In this document: positions 38,118 to 46,416 of the stretch, one piece after another
Layout: each line of letters opens with the position of its first letter
Position numbering within the stretch: position 1 is the stretch's first letter
Assembly: GCF_000571935.1 (NCBI RefSeq)
Contig: NZ_ATAX01000024.1
Location: 124,001 to 188,000, forward strand
Source of the DNA: Ruminococcus flavefaciens 007c
GTDB taxonomy: Bacteria > Bacillota > Clostridia > Oscillospirales > Ruminococcaceae
Length of the DNA stretch: 64,000 nt
Reading direction: 5' to 3'
Position numbers and translations under genes: made by a program
The notes under the pieces: generated by a model
What the model was told of the DNA's origin: nothing
What the model saw: only the letters and a program-made list of their open reading frames with translations
Database searches by the model: none

Positions 38118-38639
38118 TCATAATTGTTTATCTGAAGGTATATAACGCGAAAAATCGCCGTACTTCCCTGTCCAGCCGTCAGGCACGAAATTCTCGAAAT
38201 TTTCCGGTTTCGGAAATTGAGAATACATTATCCTGCTGTCAAAATCAATAAAAAGAGACTTATCATAGTCATTTTTACGGTCGTCATGGGCGATCATTCT
38301 AAGCAGTCTGAGTTCATCAGCTGAATATCTGCATTTAAACAGATGGCCGAGAAAATGACTTGCAGTATCATCGTTTAATACCTCTATTCCCCATCTTTTT
38401 CTGCAAAACTGCTCGAAAGTTCCTTTATCTGCTTCAAACAGTGCTAAAGACTTGCCGCTGCGCTCGTAGAGTGTTTTCCATACTGAATACAGCTTTTTAT
38501 AATCCATCTTCCACAAGTTCTTGGGAGCAACATACCATTCAAAATGCTTTTTGTAAATAACACCGACAATAATATTTTCACCGTATTTAGGTAAAACCTT
38601 TTCTATCTGTTCCATAATGTCCGACAAGCTCCTTTTCAA
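38118..38639 (-). CDS. Uncharacterised soluble protein
   Basis: The 173-residue product is not recognised. It shows no signal peptide, membrane helix or metal motif. It is rich in Tyr, Trp, Lys and Phe (EWYVAPKNLWKMDYKKLY; VPDGWTGKYGDFSRYIP). The gene ends 11 bases before the TIGR03960 start, so it is probably in the same transcript. The start has AAAGGAG about 8 bases upstream. A nucleic-acid-related role is only a guess from the neighbours. Confidence 0.6.
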   Translation of the reverse strand: MKRSLSDIMEQIEKVLPKYGENIIVGVIYKKHFEWYVAPKNLWKMDYKKLYSVWKTLYERSGKSLALFEADKGTFEQFCRKRWGIEVLNDDTASHFLGHLFKCRYSADELRLLRMIAHDDRKNDYDKSLFIDFDSRIMYSQFPKPENFENFVPDGWTGKYGDFSRYIPSDKQL

Positions 38640-38798
38640 AACATATCATATCAAATAATCGAACACCCGCTTATATTACGAATGTTCATGGTTATCGTTA
38701 AAAATTTCTGATAACGCCGAATCACACCTTACTGCTCGTCACCGATATGAGAAGTTCGTTACAGCTTCACTTATCGCCGAAAAATATGTATATTTCAA

Positions 38799-39191
38799 TC
38801 ATTTAAGATTTTCCTTTGAAAAGCGTAAAGGAAAGAATTCCGAAAGGAAGTGTTCACCGTCTGCAAGAACAATTTTCATGTCGTCACCGCAGAACTCGCC
38901 AAGAACTTGCAAACAAGCCCCGCAAGGACTGCACGGTGTTGAAAAGTCGCTGTTATTGCTTCCGGCAACAGCAATAGCTGAAAATTTTTTATAGCCCTCT
39001 GATACTGCCTTGAACACAGCTGTTCTTTCAGCACAGATAGTGAGGGAATACGAAGCATTTTCGATATTGCAGCCTGTAAAAAGCTTTCCGTCCGAAGTAA
39101 GTAGAGCTGCGCCGACTGAAAATCCCGAATATGGAGAATATGACTTCTCTGCTGCTTTTACTGCAGCATCAAAAAGCTCACTACTGGTCAT
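38799..39191 (-). CDS. cdd: Cytidine deaminase
   Basis: The 130-residue zinc enzyme converts cytidine and deoxycytidine to the uridines in salvage. YSPYSGFSVGAALL is the N-terminal core. The zinc ligands are in CNIENASYSLTICAERTA (first Cys, with the catalytic Glu) and PCSPCGAC (two further Cys). The short tetrameric type fits. ATG 39191 is preferred over a GTG nine bases upstream, with AAGGTG as the ribosome site. It follows a DUF896 gene by 5 bases. The 38640-38798 gap behind it shows no clear terminator. Confidence 0.94.
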   Translation of the reverse strand: MTSSELFDAAVKAAEKSYSPYSGFSVGAALLTSDGKLFTGCNIENASYSLTICAERTAVFKAVSEGYKKFSAIAVAGSNNSDFSTPCSPCGACLQVLGEFCGDDMKIVLADGEHFLSEFFPLRFSKENLK

Positions 39192-39196
39192 ATGTT

Positions 39197-39400
39197 TCAC
39201 CTTCCCTTGCCAACTTTTTTCTTTTTTCCGTCAGGTGTCATGATATATGTATTCTCAAGCTGAGCGGCAAGATTACCTGTAACCGCTCTGCGATACTCGT
39301 TCCTGAGCTCAGTCTGCTCAGCTTTTTCAGCTTCTGTCAGGCCTTCAGCCTTTGATTTCCTTGCCAATTCGTTTATACGATCAATTTTTTTCTGTTCCAA
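39197..39400 (-). CDS. DUF896 family protein (YnzC-like)
   Basis: The ~67-residue protein matches the YnzC family: KKIDRINELARKSKAEGLT followed by EAEKAEQTELRNEYRRAVTGNL. This is a small helical hairpin of unknown exact function that is SOS-linked in Bacillus. A TTG at 39400 is taken as the start because GGGAG lies 8 bases before it. The longer GTG frame from 39409 overlaps the ribosome site. It is just upstream of cdd. Confidence 0.82.
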   Translation of the reverse strand: MEQKKIDRINELARKSKAEGLTEAEKAEQTELRNEYRRAVTGNLAAQLENTYIMTPDGKKKKVGKGR

Positions 39401-39530
39401 ATCCAACACTCCCAGATTAATATATTATATATTGTAACATGAATCACGTCTAATTTCAAGTACAATACTGGATTTTTACGTGAATATATGTTATAATAAA
39501 TGCAAATACAGCATTTTTAAGGAGGAAAAA

Positions 39531-40235
39531 ATGAGATCAGCACTTGTTACAGGCGGAGCAGGCGGCATAGGCGAAGCGATCTGCCGCAGACTCGCGGAAG
39601 ATGGTTTTGAAGTATACGTGAATTACGCTCATTCCGAAGAAAAAGCACTTAAAATCGCAAAAGAGATAAACGGAAAAGCCATACGTTTTGATGTCTCCGG
39701 TAAAAAAGAAGTTGATTCTGTATTCTGTTCCATTGGTCATCTTGATCTGCTCGTAAATAATGCAGGTATATCTGAAATCGGGCTTTTCACCGATATTTCT
39801 GATGATATTTCCGAAAAGATCCTCAATATCAACCTGAAGGGCGCTATGAACTGCGCAAGAGCAGCATTAAAAAATATGATAAAAGAACACAACGGCAATA
39901 TTATAAATATTTCATCGATGTGGGGACAGTGCGGAGCCTCCTGCGAAGTGGATTATTCTGCTTCCAAAGCAGGCATGATAGGCTTCACCAAGGCACTTGC
40001 AAAGGAAATCGCTCCTTCAGGCATAAGAGTAAACTGTGTTGCTCCCGGATTTATTATGACAGAAATGAACAGCCGTTTTTCCGAGGAAGATCTTTCCCTT
40101 ATACTTGAAGATATTCCTCTTGGAATATTCGGTAAACCTAAGCATATTGCCGATGCGGTATCTTTTCTTGCATCCGATAAATCTGAGTATATAACCGGAC
40201 AGGTTCTTGCTGTCAACGGAGGAATGGTGATCTGA
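39531..40235 (+). CDS. Short-chain dehydrogenase/reductase (FabG-like)
   Basis: The 234-residue protein has the classic SDR plan: TGGAGGIGEAI at ~7-17 for NAD(P), NNAGISEIG near 80, catalytic Ser in NISSMWGQ, YSASK as the Tyr-Lys pair and GFIMTEM for the cofactor. A FabG-like oxoacyl reductase is likely by similarity, but no other fatty-acid gene is nearby. ATG 39531 is preceded by AAGGAGG. It is followed by an HD gene one base later. Confidence 0.87.
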   Translation: MRSALVTGGAGGIGEAICRRLAEDGFEVYVNYAHSEEKALKIAKEINGKAIRFDVSGKKEVDSVFCSIGHLDLLVNNAGISEIGLFTDISDDISEKILNINLKGAMNCARAALKNMIKEHNGNIINISSMWGQCGASCEVDYSASKAGMIGFTKALAKEIAPSGIRVNCVAPGFIMTEMNSRFSEEDLSLILEDIPLGIFGKPKHIADAVSFLASDKSEYITGQVLAVNGGMVI

Positions 40236-40236
40236 G

Positions 40237-40833
40237 ATGATTGATATGAATGAAAGACTTTGCAAACAAATAAACTTCGTGCTTGAACTTGATAAAATGA
40301 AAAATCTTTACCGCCAGACCTATGTTCTGCATGAAGACAGGAAGGAAAATGATGCGGAACACAGCTGGCATCTTGCTGTAATGGCTTTGCTTCTGTCTGA
40401 ATACGCTGACAAGGAGATAGATACAGTAAAAGTAATGAAAATGGTTCTGCTTCACGATATCGTTGAGATAGATGCAGGCGATACATATTGCTATGATTCT
40501 GAGGGGAATTCTACCAAAGCCGAAAGAGAAGAAAATGCAGCTCAAAGGATATTCGGTTTACTTCCGCATGATCAGAAAGATATATTCTATGGGCTTTGGA
40601 GAGAATTTGAGGACTGTAAAACCAATGAAGCACGATTTGCTGCTGTTCTTGACCGACTTCAGCCTTTAATGCTGAATTATACCAAAAAAGGTATATCATG
40701 GAAAGAACACGACATTTACAAGGAGCAGGTAATGAACCGAAACAAGGATTACTTCGGCGAATCGGAAGAACTTGCAAAGCTCATAAAGTCAGTAATAGTT
40801 GATGCTGCTTCAAAAGGTTGGCTCAAGATATAG
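40237..40833 (+). CDS. HD domain protein, YfbR/HDDC2-like nucleotidase family
   Basis: The 198-residue protein has ENDAEHSWHLAVMALLL followed by MKMVLLHDIVEIDAGDTY, the HD ligands of the family that includes E. coli YfbR, a deoxynucleoside 5'-monophosphatase. The Trp before His in HSWH and the EIDAGD motif are characteristic. The substrate here is inferred only. It begins one base after the SDR gene and is probably co-transcribed. Confidence 0.83.
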   Translation: MIDMNERLCKQINFVLELDKMKNLYRQTYVLHEDRKENDAEHSWHLAVMALLLSEYADKEIDTVKVMKMVLLHDIVEIDAGDTYCYDSEGNSTKAEREENAAQRIFGLLPHDQKDIFYGLWREFEDCKTNEARFAAVLDRLQPLMLNYTKKGISWKEHDIYKEQVMNRNKDYFGESEELAKLIKSVIVDAASKGWLKI

Positions 40834-40928
40834 TATCATCAAAATAGACAATTTTTACACTTTATTACCGTGCACAATTACTAATGCGCTGAATTTCGTG
40901 AATAAATGATGATATTTTTTCTCAAATC

Positions 40929-40957
40929 TTGAACTTTCGTCCTGATTATGATATATT
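40929..40957 (+). promoter_or_regulatory. Promoter of the LtaS-like gene
   Basis: TTGAAC (40929-40934), 17 bp and TATATT (40952-40957) precede the gene by ~65 bases. Confidence 0.65.
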
Positions 40958-41023
40958 TATAATATGTATTTAAAATAAGAAACATAAGATATTTTATAAA
41001 AATATAGAAGAAGGATGATGATA

Positions 41024-42970
41024 ATGCCGAAAAAGTCAATAGTGAGCACTCGGAAAAACGAGATAAAAAAAGACGAAACGCTCATTAAGGACTCTGCCGA
41101 TCCGATTGAAGCTGCTCTTGAATCGGTAGAAACAAAGGAAAACAAAAAGATACGTTTTCCCAAATTACATAAATTCAATGAGAAAAGAGAAAGAAACACA
41201 GAAAAGTATAAAAAATTCAATACTTTCCTGATGATAATATTTCCTGTATTTATATGCTGCATGGCTGAAATAACACAATCCAAGAGTCTTTCGTCATGTC
41301 TGAACTTTTTTACGGGCAGACCAACCGTTTTTGTCTTTGGTATTCTGCTGACAGCTTTAGTTTTCGTATTCCTGCTGAGTATTTTGAAAAAAGGCTGGGT
41401 AGCAATGCTTGTTCACAGCTTTATTTTTACTGCTCTTAGCACAACAGAGCTGTTTAAATACGGAACCAACGGCAACCACCTGATACTTTCCGATATGAAG
41501 CTGGTAAAAAGTGTTAAGAGTCTTACCTCATTTGCATATATAAAAATTACACCAAGACTGATAATCTGTTACCTGATAGTTATTGCTTTTCTGCTTATAG
41601 CTATGTACTTCAATCCTAAAATAAAGGCTTCGCCTCTGAAGAGAGTAACTGCGTCATGCGCTTGTGTGCTTCCTGTTACAGCAATGATAGTTCTTCCCTC
41701 GTTTTATAAGCCTGTATACAGGACTTTCAAGCTTGACACCACAGATGCTACAAACACATTCAAGCTTAATGAAAAATTTGAAAATAATCATTTTCTTGCA
41801 TTTCTTATACAGACGGCCACTGAAAGCTACTCCAACAGACTCGTTGTACCCGAAGATTACAGCGAAGAGTATATTCAGGAAATAATGGACATACCTGTCG
41901 ATACCAACGAGGATTTCAACGGAGGCAAAAAGCCAAATGTAATCGTTGTAATGAGCGAATCTTATGCAGATTTCCGTGCTTTTGACCAGTTGGATATTGA
42001 TAAGAAGTACTATAAGTATTTCGACAGAGCTATTTCCGAAGGTCAGGGAGGTATCGCCATAACTCCTACCTATGCAAGCTGGACTGTCCGTTCGGAATTC
42101 GAGCTTCTTTTCGGACTTCCTGTAAGAGGTCTGAATACACCTAATATGCCTCAGCGTGAGCTTGCTGACCGTGAGCAGCCCGCACTTGCACAGTATTATA
42201 AAAGCTGGGGATATGAGACAATATATGTTCATCCCTTCCAGAGCGGATTCTACAGCAGAGCAAAGATATATGGACATTTCGGCTTCGAGAAAATGATCTA
42301 TCATGATGATTATTCTCATACCACCGATTTTACAGTACCTGTTGAACATTTTGGTACTTACGTTGATGATTCGACTGTATTCGATCAGATAATTTATGAG
42401 ATTAAGAACTCCGATAAGCCGATATATCTGCATACAACTACCATGCAGAATCATCAGCCATATAATCAGGGTGATGATCCAGATGATGAATTCGGCAATT
42501 ATCTGACCTGGATAGAGCATACCAATCAGGGACTTAAGAAGTTCCTTGATGAGCTTAAAGAAATAGATGAACCGACGCTGGTATTCTTTGTAGGAGATCA
42601 CTTCCCTTCTCTCAGAGGAGAAACAAGTGTTTATAATCAGCTTGGTCTTACAGGTGAAAACTGTTCTCCTCTGTATCAGCAAAAATACTTCTTCTGGAGC
42701 AATTATAATGCTGATTTTTCATACATACCCAAAAATGAGACTTCGTTTTTCTATATTCCGTATATTATTCTTAATATAATTGATGCTCCGAGAGATGCCT
42801 TTATTGAGAAAATGAATAACTATATGAATGAATTACCTGTGTATTCTTCGGAGTATAACAGCGAAATTCCAAAGAATGACGAACTCGACATACTTACAAT
42901 AGACAGAGTTGTCATGGAGGAATTTTCACCTTCACCTATTCCGGAAGAAGAACTGTCAACTCATAATTAA
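41024..42970 (+). CDS. LtaS-like phosphoglycerol transferase / sulfatase family membrane protein
   Basis: The ~648-residue protein has a ~65-residue basic cytoplasmic N-terminus, about five membrane helices (to ~210) and an extracellular alkaline-phosphatase-fold domain. The domain has KPNVIVVMSESYADFRAF, the nucleophile Thr in TYASWTVRSEFE, and FVGDHFPSL with a metal-binding His. It is of the lipoteichoic-acid-synthase family, which transfers phosphoglycerol to surface polymers. The exact polymer is unknown. ATG 41024 is taken as start, since AGAAGG lies at the proper distance, although 41015 is also possible. The tail SPSPIPEEELSTHN is acidic. Confidence 0.85.
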   Translation: MPKKSIVSTRKNEIKKDETLIKDSADPIEAALESVETKENKKIRFPKLHKFNEKRERNTEKYKKFNTFLMIIFPVFICCMAEITQSKSLSSCLNFFTGRPTVFVFGILLTALVFVFLLSILKKGWVAMLVHSFIFTALSTTELFKYGTNGNHLILSDMKLVKSVKSLTSFAYIKITPRLIICYLIVIAFLLIAMYFNPKIKASPLKRVTASCACVLPVTAMIVLPSFYKPVYRTFKLDTTDATNTFKLNEKFENNHFLAFLIQTATESYSNRLVVPEDYSEEYIQEIMDIPVDTNEDFNGGKKPNVIVVMSESYADFRAFDQLDIDKKYYKYFDRAISEGQGGIAITPTYASWTVRSEFELLFGLPVRGLNTPNMPQRELADREQPALAQYYKSWGYETIYVHPFQSGFYSRAKIYGHFGFEKMIYHDDYSHTTDFTVPVEHFGTYVDDSTVFDQIIYEIKNSDKPIYLHTTTMQNHQPYNQGDDPDDEFGNYLTWIEHTNQGLKKFLDELKEIDEPTLVFFVGDHFPSLRGETSVYNQLGLTGENCSPLYQQKYFFWSNYNADFSYIPKNETSFFYIPYIILNIIDAPRDAFIEKMNNYMNELPVYSSEYNSEIPKNDELDILTIDRVVMEEFSPSPIPEEELSTHN

Positions 42971-42980
42971 GGAGATTGAA

Positions 42981-43370
42981 ATGAAAGATATTACAATAGG
43001 TCTTACAGGTACATCAGAGCTAACAGTTTCAGAGAATGAACTGGCCAAAAATGTTGGCAGCGGCAGCCTTGAGGTTTTTGCAACGCCTGTTATGATAATG
43101 CTTATGGAAAAAGCTGCCTGCAGCTGTATTACAGAGTACCTTGAAGGTGACGAAACCACTGTTGGAACGGAAATGAATGTCAAGCATACTTCTGCTACTC
43201 CAAAAAATATGAAGGTTTGCGCCGAGGCCGAGCTCCTTGAAGTAAACGGCCGTGAATTGATCTTTTCGGTGAAAGCTTATGATGAAGCCGGCGATATAGG
43301 CTCCGGAATACATAAGAGATTTCTTGTGTACGGTGATAAATTCATTCAGAAAACATATTCAAAAATATAA
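42981..43370 (+). CDS. Hot-dog thioesterase, FlK-like
   Basis: The 129-residue protein belongs to the fluoroacetyl-CoA thioesterase-like group. The Thr, Glu and His expected for the triad fall at Thr35, Glu43 and His69, with the same spacing (8 and 26 residues) as T42/E50/H76 of Streptomyces FlK. The acyl-CoA substrate is not known, and fluoroacetate is unlikely in a gut or rumen setting unless proven. GGAG precedes ATG 42981, 10 bases after the LtaS-like gene. A terminator follows. Confidence 0.82.
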   Translation: MKDITIGLTGTSELTVSENELAKNVGSGSLEVFATPVMIMLMEKAACSCITEYLEGDETTVGTEMNVKHTSATPKNMKVCAEAELLEVNGRELIFSVKAYDEAGDIGSGIHKRFLVYGDKFIQKTYSKI

Positions 43371-43375
43371 ATAAT

Positions 43376-43408
43376 AAAAGCTCCAATAGATTCTATTGGA
43401 GCTTTTTT
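43376..43408 (+). terminator. Terminator of the LtaS-like/thioesterase operon
   Basis: A perfect 11- to 12-bp stem (AAGCTCCAATAG / CTATTGGAGCTT) with a 3-nt loop and a TTTTTT tail follows the thioesterase stop. Confidence 0.9.
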
Positions 43409-43434
43409 ATCTTATAAATAAAATTGATTACTGT

Positions 43435-44886
43435 TTAATTTTCAACAGTTCTTGAATTATCCTTCATGAATGCCCTTTGTTTTTCAGAAAGATACTTCTT
43501 TTCCTGAAGAACGACCTTGAACTTCAAATCCTTACCTTGTCTGGAAACTGTAATATTGATTGTATCTCCTGCTTTGAACTTATTGATAACTTCCTGAAGC
43601 TCCTGGTGTGTTGCGATCGCTTCACCTTCGATATCAATTATTACATCGCCGACCTGGATTCCGGCCATTTCAGCAGCACCGCCCTCCTGGACAGTGTAAA
43701 CATATACACCAACAGGAATATTCCAGTATCTCGATTCGGCCTCGCTGATATCATTTGTATATACGCCGATCTGAGGCCTTCCGGTAACGTATTTATAATT
43801 TATGAGGTCATCAATGATGCCTTTTGCTTCCTTCATCGGAATAGCGAAGCAAAGCCCTTCTACACTTGCCATATTGCTGCTGTAACTTGATGACATTTTT
43901 GCTGAATTGATTCCAACAACCTGTCCACAGCTGTTAAGAAGGGGGCCTCCGGAATTGCCGCTGTTTATAGCTGCATCCGTCTGAATAAGACTCATTTTCT
44001 TTTCATTGATATCGATCTTTCTGTTAAGTGCGGAAACTATTCCGCTTGTAACTGTACCAAAAAGGTCAAATCCGAGAGGATTACCGACAGCAATAACCAA
44101 TTCGCCGACACGAAGCTCGTCACTGTCACCAAGTTCCGCGGGTTTAAGACCGGTCTCGTTAACTTTCAGCACGGCGATATCTGTTTCGGGATCGTAAGCG
44201 ATAATATTTGCTTCATGCTCTGTCTCATCACTGAAAAGGACAGATACCTCAATAGCTTCACCTGCGTTATAGTTTTCATCATATACAACATGAGCGTTTG
44301 TAACAATATATCCATCATCTGAAATAATAAATCCTGTTCCGGTTGCTCTTGCCTTCTGGGGCTGAGGCTGAGAATTCCATCCCCAGATACTGAAAGACTG
44401 CTGAGGCGTAAATTCAAATGTCGAAGCAACTCCCACAACCGAAGGCATAATAGAATCAACAATATCCGGAAGAGGTTTTGCATCTGCTCTTGAAGCAAGC
44501 TCAATCAAGCTTGGCATCTTCTCTTTTTCGTCATTTTCTGTAGGTTTTATTTCATCTACTTTATTAACAACAGTCTTGTTTGTACTTCCAGAAAACTCTG
44601 CAAGCTCATCTCTTGTTTCACGAAGAAATTTTATTACCTTTACTCCTCCGGCACCAACAATAACAAGTGCAAGTACACCGGCTAAACACTTCCAAAAAGT
44701 ATATGAACGCTTCTTACTCTTTTTCTGTGAGTTTTCCGAAGTAAATGTATACGAACCAGAATCAAATTGCTCATTACTGTTATTTAAATCACTTGAATGA
44801 TCCGATCTGTAATCATTATAATCCTGATCGTTTTTTCTCCAATTATTAGAGCCGAAACCATCCTTGTCATCATAATTATCCGACAT
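43435..44886 (-). CDS. HtrA/DegP-type serine protease with one PDZ domain
   Basis: The 483-residue membrane-anchored protease has an acidic Asn/Asp-rich cytoplasmic N-terminus (~60 residues), one membrane helix (~75-95), a trypsin-like domain and a C-terminal PDZ domain. The catalytic triad is His in VTNAHVV, Asp in DPETDIAVLKV and Ser in INSGNSGGPLL. The PDZ region has GGAAEMAGIQVGDVI. It is expected to act on the outer face on misfolded surface proteins. ATG 44886 is chosen because AAAGG precedes it, while further ATGs upstream are close by. The gene lies 117 bases after the terminator of the 45.0-45.6 kb RNA. Confidence 0.9.
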   Translation of the reverse strand: MSDNYDDKDGFGSNNWRKNDQDYNDYRSDHSSDLNNSNEQFDSGSYTFTSENSQKKSKKRSYTFWKCLAGVLALVIVGAGGVKVIKFLRETRDELAEFSGSTNKTVVNKVDEIKPTENDEKEKMPSLIELASRADAKPLPDIVDSIMPSVVGVASTFEFTPQQSFSIWGWNSQPQPQKARATGTGFIISDDGYIVTNAHVVYDENYNAGEAIEVSVLFSDETEHEANIIAYDPETDIAVLKVNETGLKPAELGDSDELRVGELVIAVGNPLGFDLFGTVTSGIVSALNRKIDINEKKMSLIQTDAAINSGNSGGPLLNSCGQVVGINSAKMSSSYSSNMASVEGLCFAIPMKEAKGIIDDLINYKYVTGRPQIGVYTNDISEAESRYWNIPVGVYVYTVQEGGAAEMAGIQVGDVIIDIEGEAIATHQELQEVINKFKAGDTINITVSRQGKDLKFKVVLQEKKYLSEKQRAFMKDNSRTVEN

Positions 44887-45002
44887 CTCGTTCATCCTTT
44901 CCGCATAATTAATCATTATAATATATTATAACCATTTTTGTGATAATTATATGATAACATACGGAAAATCAAATCATAATGGATATATATTATTGCTAAA
45001 TA

Positions 45003-45033
45003 AAACCCAAAGCCCCGATCACATGATCGGGGC
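45003..45033 (-). terminator. Terminator of the 45.0-45.6 kb transcript
   Basis: GCCCCGATC / GATCGGGGC form a perfect 9-bp GC-rich stem with a 4-nt loop. On the minus strand it is followed by TTTGGGTTTTATTTA. No protein-coding gene ends at it. Confidence 0.82.
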
Positions 45034-45084
45034 GGTGTTACTATTCAATTTTATATAAGCGACTTTCATCACTTTGCTAAATTA

Positions 45085-45557
45085 CCCTTTGGACTCACCC
45101 TTTCGGATCAGATTTTTAATGTGTACCTATTTTTCATTGTACATCAATCCTTTAAATAAAGTAATCAAGCTTAATAAAAATTCTCCATTGGAATCACCTA
45201 TAAAGTTGTATTTATCCGTTACGGTACACATCCGCTCCGAATATCATGCAAGATCATAAAGTAATAACCTAAATTCTCATTGGACTCAACCTTTACTTAA
45301 ATATTTTCAGTATATCTAAAGACTACTGTCGAAATTTCAGATAACACTGTATCGGAATAATTTCTTAACATGAAGCCGTTCAGATCTACAAATCAATTAC
45401 ACGTCAGCCTTATAATCAGATATATAGCATTTAATGAGCTTTATCAATGGAACAAGCACGAAGCCTATATTCCCTACTTTCTTTCCGATTACTCAGCAAG
45501 CCCGCCGGCTTCATTACTGTAAATTGAATTTCCTTCCATTGGACTCACTCTCCCTTC
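45085..45557 (-). repeat. Four direct repeats of a GAGTCCAA-type motif
   Basis: On the minus strand the motif GTGAGTCCAATGG or close variants occurs around 45085-45103, 45185-45201, 45276-45298 and 45533-45557. Second-copy differences (GATTCCAATGG) are small. Spacings are about 99, 92 and 259 bases. Each is followed by an A/T-rich stretch with GAA or TAA. Irregular spacing and lack of unique spacers argue against CRISPR. Confidence 0.75.
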
Positions 45558-45646
45558 CGCATAAAATCATTTACATTGAGGCGTTGCCTCAGTCCAAGTA
45601 AATATAGCTTGGAAAACTCTGTTGAGCTCTCCTTTTCTTTGATTAT

Positions 45647-45675
45647 ATATTACCACATCTTATGTGCAATGTCAA
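45647..45675 (-). promoter_or_regulatory. Promoter of the candidate large RNA
   Basis: On the minus strand, TTGACA (45670-45675), 17 bp and TAATAT (45647-45652) point toward lower coordinates, with no start codon and ribosome site following. Confidence 0.82.
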
Positions 45676-45783
45676 TAGTTTTCTTTAAACTCGCACACTA
45701 TTTTAATGTAATTCGGCATATCCAACAAATAACAAAATCCCAAATTATGCAATCTGACTATTATATTCTCCTTGTTTTTCCAC

Positions 45784-45812
45784 TTGATTTTTTTGTTATA
45801 TTAGTGTATAAT
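45784..45812 (+). promoter_or_regulatory. Promoter of the DUF1292 gene
   Basis: TTGATT (45784-45789), 17 bp and TATAAT (45807-45812) lie ~35 bases before the start codon. Confidence 0.78.
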
Positions 45813-45849
45813 GTTATTTGTAAAGAAAAAGCCTGTGAGGTGAATGAAT

Positions 45850-46140
45850 ATGTCGGAAATGAATGAATTTACGCCTGATCTTTTCGAGCTTATCGATGAA
45901 GAAGGAAACAAAAAGCAATTTGAACTTTTTGACATTGCAGAGATCAATGGAGAACAGTATTTTGCAATGCTTCCCGCTATCGAAGATGATAATTTCCTTG
46001 ATTCAGACTGTGAGCTCGTTATATTAAAGTCTGTTGAAGAAGATGATGAAGAAATACTTGTTTCTATTGACGATGAAGATGAATTTGAAACTGTATCATC
46101 ATATTTTATGGAAAGATTACAGGATGCTTTTGAAGAGTGA
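45850..46140 (+). CDS. DUF1292 family acidic protein (YrzB-like)
   Basis: The ~96-residue acidic protein has the family layout: PDLFELIDEEGNKKQFELFDIAEI, then EQYFAMLPAIEDD and LVILKSVEEDDEEILVSIDDEDEFE. Members are small, conserved in Firmicutes, and of unknown function, often near the yrrL/yrzL-type Holliday junction resolvase genes, which are not seen here. ATG 45850 is preferred over one at 45844 because of the spacing to GAGGTG. Confidence 0.85.
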   Translation: MSEMNEFTPDLFELIDEEGNKKQFELFDIAEINGEQYFAMLPAIEDDNFLDSDCELVILKSVEEDDEEILVSIDDEDEFETVSSYFMERLQDAFEE

Positions 46141-46176
46141 TACGATCATATTTTAATCATTTTACATAAAAATCTA

Positions 46177-46205
46177 TTGATTTTTTGAAATCTTTGTGCT
46201 ATAAT
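46177..46205 (+). promoter_or_regulatory. Promoter of 6S RNA
   Basis: TTGATT (46177-46182), 17 bp and TATAAT (46200-46205) start RNA at about 46212. Confidence 0.8.
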
Positions 46206-46211
46206 AAATAT

Positions 46212-46407
46212 ACAAAAGAAAATATTCTGCCTTGTTCGAGTAATTATAGTTTTTATAATCCAACACATAATCCTAGGGAATTCGACTCCGTATGTGGACT
46301 GCAGACCTCCCGCCCTGCGGAAGAAGGGAGCGAGAAGCATAAGGGCGTTTACCCACCTGCTTCGTGCGGGTTTTATGCACTATATGACGGCAAGGCGGAT
46401 TTTTTAC
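46212..46407 (+). ncRNA. ssrS: 6S RNA
   Basis: The ~195-nt RNA has a closing stem of 5' TCTGCCTTG with 3' CAAGGCGGA, followed by TTTTTT. Beside the closing stem are GTTCGAG on the 5' side and GACGGC on the 3' side, like GUUCGC and GCGGCGGC in E. coli 6S RNA. The middle contains GGGAGCGAGAAGCA and GGGCGTTTACCCACC blocks that fit a long, interrupted hairpin with a central bulge. No reading frame with a ribosome site is present. 6S RNA binds the housekeeping RNA polymerase and mimics an open promoter. Length, promoter and neighbourhood fit well. Confidence 0.78.
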
Positions 46408-46416
46408 ACAATTATA

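Larger units (their letters stand above)
45003..45640 (-). ncRNA. Candidate large structured non-coding RNA (~640 nt)
   Basis: This stretch has no credible coding frame, but it has a strong minus-strand promoter at one end (45647-45675) and a strong terminator at the other. Four copies of a GAGTCCAA-type motif occur along it. Helices supported by sequence include TTGGACT (45539-45545) with AGTCCAA (45591-45597) enclosing the hairpin GAGGC-GTT-GCCTC (45578-45590), and a 9-bp long-range pair, ATGTGTACC (45119-45127) with GGTACACAT (45223-45231). The size fits ornate RNA classes such as ROOL, OLE or GOLLD, but no class was verified. It could instead be a very long leader for htrA, though a terminator separates them. 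Confidence 0.65.

Noticed and set aside
41654..42682. 342-residue minus-strand frame
   Set aside because: It lies entirely inside the LtaS-like gene on the other strand and has no recognisable motif or ribosome site. It is a shadow of that gene.
45085..45557. CRISPR-like repeat array
   Set aside because: Only four imperfect copies, spacings of about 92-259 bases, no uniform spacers and no cas genes. The repeats fit an RNA element better.
45003..45640. Ordinary long leader of htrA
   Set aside because: A strong terminator at 45003-45033 separates it from htrA, whose start is 117 bases further on. Read-through is possible but would not explain the repeats and long-range pairing.
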